From Leptolyngbya sp. KIOST-1 (GTDB lineage Bacteria; Cyanobacteriota; Cyanobacteriia; Phormidesmidales; Phormidesmidaceae): a stretch of 64,000 bases of DNA. The notes under the pieces were generated by a model, which was not told where the DNA came from, made no database searches, and saw only the letters and a list, made by a program, of their open reading frames with translations. Shown here piece after piece: positions 60,346-64,000 of the stretch. Within the stretch, counting starts at the first letter, position 1; the number at the start of each line of letters is the position of its first letter. Location: contig NZ_JQFA01000004.1 in the NCBI RefSeq assembly GCF_000763385.1, forward strand, positions 1,426,001 through 1,490,000, written 5' to 3'. Made by a program: the position numbers and the translations under genes.

Positions 60346-61212
60346 TCAACCGACTGGGGGCCACTCCAGCACCCACGAGCCCAGCAGCCCGGTGCGAAAG
60401 TCATTGAGGATGCGTTTGGCGGTGCGATCGCTGTTGTGCTGAAATTTTTCGGCCGCCACCTGGGCCACAAACCCTTCCCCCGTGTGCTCATCGAGCAGGA
60501 CACCGTAGCGGGCGTGGAGGATCTCGCCGTAGGTGTCTGGGGACCCGTCCTGCTGCAGGCTCTTGAGCAGATCCAAAAAGGCCGCTGCGGTGCGCTGGGT
60601 ATCGTAGGAGGCCTCGCCAATGTCGTCGCAGATGGCCAGTTTGACCGCCGCCGCCTGGTCGTCGAGCCGGGCTGGAATCACCCCTGGCGCATCCAGCAGG
60701 TCCAGGTCGCCCGACAGGCGAATCCAGCGCAGCTGGCGGGTTACCCCGGCTTTGCGGGCGCTGGCCACCACCTTGCGGTTGAGCAGCCGGTTAATCAGCG
60801 CCGACTTACCCACGTTGGGAAAGCCAATCACCACGGCGCGAATGGGGCGGGGTTTCATGCCGCGGGTCTGGCGGCGCTGGTTGACGGCATCGCCTGCCCC
60901 CTGGGCGGCTTTGGCGATCGCCTTAACGCCATCTCCCTGCTGACCGTTGGTGAAGTAGGGCACCTCCCCCCGCTGCCGAAACCACTCCTCCCAGGCGCTG
61001 CGGGCCTCTTTTGAGATCATGTCGACCCGGTTCAGCACCAGCACCCTGGGCTTCTCGCCCACCCAGGCGTCCACCCTGGGGTGCCGAGTCGAGAGCGGAA
61101 TCCGCGCGTCGCGCACCTCCAGCACCACATCCACCCGACTGAGCTGATCGACCAGGGCTTTTTCTGCTTTGGCAATATGGCCGGGATACCACTGAATTTC
61201 GGGGGTGGGCAT
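60346..61212 (-). CDS. ylqF: Ribosome biogenesis GTPase YlqF/RbgA
   Basis: A 288-residue GTPase with circularly permuted motifs, in the order G4 (LNRVD), G5-like, G1 (GFPNVGKSALIN), G3 (LLDAPG), as in YlqF, which matures the 50S subunit. It begins MPTPEIQWYPGHIAKA, a common start. ATG 61212 is right since longer frames would run through the minisatellite. The array begins 15-30 bases upstream, in the leader. Confidence 0.95.
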   Translation of the reverse strand: MPTPEIQWYPGHIAKAEKALVDQLSRVDVVLEVRDARIPLSTRHPRVDAWVGEKPRVLVLNRVDMISKEARSAWEEWFRQRGEVPYFTNGQQGDGVKAIAKAAQGAGDAVNQRRQTRGMKPRPIRAVVIGFPNVGKSALINRLLNRKVVASARKAGVTRQLRWIRLSGDLDLLDAPGVIPARLDDQAAAVKLAICDDIGEASYDTQRTAAAFLDLLKSLQQDGSPDTYGEILHARYGVLLDEHTGEGFVAQVAAEKFQHNSDRTAKRILNDFRTGLLGSWVLEWPPVG

Positions 61213-61522
61213 GGGGGGAGGGGGTGTGGGGGTTGGAGGGTGGATGGGTTGGAGGGTGGATGGGTTGGAGGGTGGATGGGTTGGAGGGTGGATGGGTTGG
61301 AGGGTGGATGAATGGGGGGTAGTAAGGCCTTTGATTAATCGTAGGGCGCATAACCCCAAAGGCCATAGCAACCTGTGGCAATGCACCAGTTCTGAGCCAG
61401 GTCTTGGATCGCGGGGTGGGGCGACACCTACCAACTCCACAGTAAAGCTTGGCCGAGCCGAAGATAACCATACCGCTCAGTAAATTCGCAGTTGCTAGCA
61501 AGGGCGTTATGGCTGGTAAGCG
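61213..61522. other. ylqF leader and upstream gap
   Basis: Besides the minisatellite, the remaining 200 bases have no gene that I trust. It lies between ylqF and the padR-like gene, both on the minus strand. Confidence 0.45.
61230..61312. repeat. 16-bp minisatellite array in the ylqF leader
   Basis: At least four near-perfect copies of GGATGGGTTGGAGGGT, with partial copies at both ends. It differs from the array at 7285 by a few fixed bases in the same 16-base register. Confidence 0.9.
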
Positions 61523-62110
61523 TCAGGAATGGAGGCCTTGGCCTGGTTTTGCCCAGGGAGAGGGCGCATCGGCAGGCAGGGTTGCGAGCGTTGCCAGAGT
61601 TTCGTCGCACCAGGTTAGCCAGCTGGTCTCAAAGTGAATGCCGTTGCGCAGGGTGATGTATTGGTAGCGGGCCGCCAGAGACATGGCCTCGGGGTCGGCG
61701 AAGTAGGTCCGCTCGATCGCCCGGTAGGACTCCAGCGCTTTGACGTGCTGGGCGCGCTCGTGCTCAAGGGTCAACCGCAGGGTGGTGGTGGGCACCAGAT
61801 AGCCCACAAACAGCTTGACCAGCAGATCGTCTTTGGTCGGCGTGCATTTTGAGGGCTGGGCAATCCAGTCGCGCAGGGTGGCCTGGCCCGCCTCGGTGAC
61901 GCGGTAAACCTTTTTGTCTGGCTTGCCCGCTTGGGGAACGGCTTCGGCGGTGACCAGGGCCTGCTGCTCTAGCTTGGTGAGTTCGCGGTAGATCTGCTGG
62001 TGGCTGGCGTGCCAGAAGAACCCGACTGAGCCATCGAACTGCTTGGCCAGGTCGTAGCCGCTGCAGGGGCGATCGGTCAGGGCTGACAGGATTGCGTGGG
62101 AGAGCGCCAT
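61523..62110 (-). CDS. PadR-family transcriptional regulator
   Basis: A 195-residue regulator. The winged helix-turn-helix covers about residues 1-85 (HAILSALTDRPCSGYDLAKQF, HQQIYRELTKLEQQALV) and a C-terminal helical dimer domain about 95-175 contains YFADPEAMSLAARYQYITLR. This is the longer, PadR/AphA-like class. It is divergent from the Coq4-like gene with two 16-bp operators between them, so it probably controls both. Ligand unknown. Confidence 0.93.
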   Translation of the reverse strand: MALSHAILSALTDRPCSGYDLAKQFDGSVGFFWHASHQQIYRELTKLEQQALVTAEAVPQAGKPDKKVYRVTEAGQATLRDWIAQPSKCTPTKDDLLVKLFVGYLVPTTTLRLTLEHERAQHVKALESYRAIERTYFADPEAMSLAARYQYITLRNGIHFETSWLTWCDETLATLATLPADAPSPWAKPGQGLHS

Positions 62111-62149
62111 GGGACTAATTCACAAAACTAAATATTCAAAACATTGACT

Positions 62150-62165
62150 ATGCACAAAATTGCAT
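62150..62165. promoter_or_regulatory. PadR-type operator 1
   Basis: ATGCA-N6-TGCAT, a perfect 16-bp dyad of the size and outer-base pattern of known PadR operators (ATGT-N8-ACAT), 40-55 bases before the padR start codon. Confidence 0.8.
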
Positions 62166-62183
62166 ATAGCCTAAGAGTATTGA

Positions 62184-62199
62184 ATGCAAAAAGTTGCAT
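62184..62199. promoter_or_regulatory. PadR-type operator 2
   Basis: Second ATGCA-N6-TGCAT dyad, centre 34 bp from the first (a little over three helix turns). A lone TGCAT half-site follows at 62211-62215. Confidence 0.8.
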
Positions 62200-62292
62200 A
62201 TTCACTCAGTTGCATCTTCATTGTCTCCGGTTTCGAACCCACCCGTTTCCTCGATCGCATTTGTTCACATCCTTACTCCCTGGAGAACTGCC

Positions 62293-62964
62293 ATGGTTAG
62301 CCGCACTCAGCCCTCTGCCAACCGCCGCCAGCGCGATCGCTCCTTAGTCTCCCCCCTGCGCGGCATCGACTGGTCGGAGATACGGGCCGCCTACGGGGCC
62401 TTTTTGAGCAATCCTGCCGCCGGCATTCTGCACATTCTCGCCGCCGGCCGCCACAGCGATTGGCAGGACTGGGTTGAGGCCCGCCTGGAGCGGCAGGCCC
62501 CTCACCTGGCCCAGCGCCCGATTGCCGTGGATCTCGACGTGCTGGTGCAGCTGCCGCCCGACACCCTTGGCGGGGCCTACGCCCGCCACATGCTGCGCTA
62601 TGGCTTTGACCCTGACGTGTTTGTCACCGGCGCAAACGGTCGCGAGTGTCTGCGCCAGCGCACCGCCATCAGCCACGATCTCTATCACATCTACACCGGC
62701 TTCGATGCTTCCCCTATCGGGGAGTTTGGGGTGGCGGCCTATACCCTGGTGCAGTACCGTGACCTGCTGAATGTGTTTGTGCTGTCCTTTGTGCCGCTGA
62801 GTCTGACCAACCCGCTGTGGACGCTGCCGCTGCTGCGGGCCATGGTGCGGGGCTTTCGCATGGGGAGGAAGGGGAAGGCTGCGATCGCCTATCCGCCTGA
62901 ACTCAACTGGGACAAGCCGCTGGCGATCGTGCGGCAGGAGCTTGGCCTGGGGGACTTTTTCTGA
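62293..62964 (+). CDS. Coq4-family protein
   Basis: A 223-residue protein from ATG 62293 with a good ribosome binding site (CTGGAGAACTGCC). The Coq4 zinc motif is present as HDLYHIYTGFDASPIGE (HDxxH then a downstream Glu). In eukaryotes Coq4 is part of ubiquinone synthesis; in cyanobacteria homologues are of unknown use and make no ubiquinone. A hydrophobic part (VLSFVPLSLTNPLWTLPLL) may dock on membranes. It is under likely PadR control. Confidence 0.82.
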   Translation: MVSRTQPSANRRQRDRSLVSPLRGIDWSEIRAAYGAFLSNPAAGILHILAAGRHSDWQDWVEARLERQAPHLAQRPIAVDLDVLVQLPPDTLGGAYARHMLRYGFDPDVFVTGANGRECLRQRTAISHDLYHIYTGFDASPIGEFGVAAYTLVQYRDLLNVFVLSFVPLSLTNPLWTLPLLRAMVRGFRMGRKGKAAIAYPPELNWDKPLAIVRQELGLGDFF

Positions 62965-63056
62965 GATCTTTCTAAAGTCATAGAGGCCGAGGGCCAGGGT
63001 GATCTGTAGTGGGACTAGGGATGATGGTGGGCTTTGCCCACCCTGCAGGGTCGTCC

Positions 63057-63103
63057 ACCTGTCTACCCATCCACCCGCCCACCTGCCTACCCACCCACTC
63101 TTC
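63057..63103. repeat. Minisatellite relative at the 3' end of the universal stress gene
   Basis: C-rich tract with CTACCCATCCACCCGCCCACC-like repeats (quoted in part), related to the 16-bp family on the other strand. Just after the stop codon of the universal stress gene. Confidence 0.55.
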
Positions 63104-63104
63104 C

Positions 63105-63512
63105 CTAGGGAATAATTAACACTGGACAGGGCGAGAGGTTAATCACCCGCATGGTGACGCTTTCGTCCTGCACGTCTTCGATCAGGCCGACGCCGCGACA
63201 GCCCATCACAATCAAATCGGCGTCCAGTTCGTCGGCCACATCGCAGATGACAAAGGCGGGTTGACCCTCGCGCTCAATCGCCTCGGTTTCGATCGCCTGA
63301 GCGGCAAACAGGTCCTTAGCTTTCCCCAGCAGCTGAGCTACCGCTGCGGGGGAAGACTGGCCGCTGGGTCGGGGGGTATCGACGGTGCCAGCTTCAACCA
63401 CAGACAGCAGAATCAGTCGGCTCTGATGGGTTTTGACCAACTCGGCCACCTTGGGCGCGGCCTGCTGGGCCTCAGAACTCATGTCGATGGGAAATAAAAC
63501 CGTCTTGAACAT
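63105..63512 (-). CDS. Universal stress protein (UspA family)
   Basis: A 135-residue single-domain protein from ATG 63512. KTVLFPIDMSSEA starts the fold; the ATP-type site is represented by MGCRGVGLIEDVQDESVTMRV near the end (G-2x-G-9x-G pattern degenerate: S replaced), so it may be a non-ATP type. A longer frame of 38 residues upstream is not needed. It is divergent from pgk. Confidence 0.9.
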   Translation of the reverse strand: MFKTVLFPIDMSSEAQQAAPKVAELVKTHQSRLILLSVVEAGTVDTPRPSGQSSPAAVAQLLGKAKDLFAAQAIETEAIEREGQPAFVICDVADELDADLIVMGCRGVGLIEDVQDESVTMRVINLSPCPVLIIP

Positions 63513-63704
63513 GGCGTATCGAAGGGAACTCACACTCCGGTAAAATGGGGGCGTCAATCCGTGACTATTACGACAGACCCAGTGCTTGGCTTGGGCCGCG
63601 ACGCTCCTCAAATCTACCTTAGACAAGGTTGGCGCCGCTGCCTCCTGTGCGCTGCATAACGTAATAAATGCAAAGACTTAAACCGCTTTTAGGAGGTTAT
63701 CTCA

Positions 63705-64000
63705 GTGGCTAAAAAATCGGTGGCAAGCCTGTCGGCAGCGGACGTTTCGGGCAAGCGGGTCCTGGTACGAGCCGACTTCAACGTGCCCCTCGACGACCAG
63801 GGTGCCATTACCGACGACACCCGCATTCGGGCTGCCCTGCCCACCATTCAAGACCTGACGGGCAAAGGCGCCAAGGTCATTCTCACCAGTCACTTTGGTC
63901 GCCCCAAGGCTCAGGTGGTTGACAGCATGCGCCTGACTCCGGTGGCCAAGCGCCTGGGCGAACTGCTGGGCCAGGAGGTGATCAAGTGCGACGACTGCAT
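63705..64000 (+). CDS. pgk: Phosphoglycerate kinase (5' part)
   Basis: The frame begins GTG at 63705 with an AGGAGGT ribosome binding site 8 bases before, and reads [32 protein letters not shown] and [10 protein letters not shown], the substrate-binding start of phosphoglycerate kinase of glycolysis and the Calvin cycle. It runs off the window, so only about 98 codons are seen. Confidence 0.95.
   Translation, partial: MAKKSVASLSAADVSGKRVLVRADFNVPLDDQGAITDDTRIRAALPTIQDLTGKGAKVILTSHFGRPKAQVVDSMRLTPVAKRLGELLGQEVIKCDDC

Noticed and set aside
61213..61440. N-terminal extension of YlqF
   Set aside because: The added residues are translated minisatellite; the standard start MPTPEIQW fits at 61212.

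Overview
The window is chromosomal DNA of a GC-rich, probably filamentous cyanobacterium of the Leptolyngbya/Nodosilinea/Phormidium kind. The signs are a plant-type 2Fe-2S ferredoxin (petF), a SasA-type circadian histidine kinase with a KaiB-like sensor, a HetZ/PatU-like pair, DUF4278 and other small cyanobacterial proteins, a PEP-CTERM protein, and frequent GCGATCGC (HIP1) octamers. No rRNA, CRISPR array or prophage is visible. Genus and GC content are judged by eye only.

Layout. 1-16 kb: a UbiB/ABC1 kinase-like protein, an HNH nuclease with a coupled small partner, a photolyase, ferredoxin, pyrophosphatase, an FAD oxidoreductase, sasA and small membrane proteins. 16-24 kb: mnmE, a DUF2062 protein, dapB, ilvN, and a 1000-residue nucleotide-transporter-like/HEAT-repeat protein followed by a cyclic-nucleotide-binding protein. 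24-34 kb: a Mn-catalase gene bracketed by inverted-repeat ends, LemA plus an M48 protease, rpmB, a PEP-CTERM protein, a CDF metal exporter, a mutarotase-like protein, an XRE regulator divergent from a DUF2834 protein, and argD. 34-40 kb: a transglutaminase-like membrane protein lacking two catalytic residues, the HetZ/PatU-like pair, and tRNA-Val(CAC). 40.1-43.3 kb: an accessory patch of gene fragments (IS66 transposase, nadD, a probable pncB tail, a SelO-like tail) and an AT-richer membrane protein. 43-50 kb: a TauE/SafE transporter, then gntR, ggt and lctP, all on the minus strand, with six GTATAC palindromes in the two intergenic gaps. 50-58 kb: a cupin, a methyltransferase divergent from a Crp/Fnr regulator, a kinase-like membrane protein, an OsmC-ROF fusion and glycogen phosphorylase. 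58-64 kb: an RRM protein, ylqF, a PadR regulator divergent from a Coq4-like gene with two matched operators, a universal stress protein and the start of pgk.

The strongest unexplained structure is in the non-coding DNA. A family of about 120-bp inverted-repeat elements (ends resembling GGCGTGTCATCA, bounded by CTAG) recurs across the window. At several copies the terminal CTAG also supplies the TAG stop codon of the adjacent gene. Between 24.1 and 25.3 kb three inverted-repeat units are chained, each sharing a CTAG with the next, and the middle one contains the complete Mn-catalase gene. A second dispersed family is a 16-bp minisatellite (about GGATGGGTKGGMGRGT) at gene borders, three times immediately upstream of start codons. 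Four regulator genes sit beside palindromes that make specific, testable operator predictions (XRE, GntR, Crp/Fnr, PadR).
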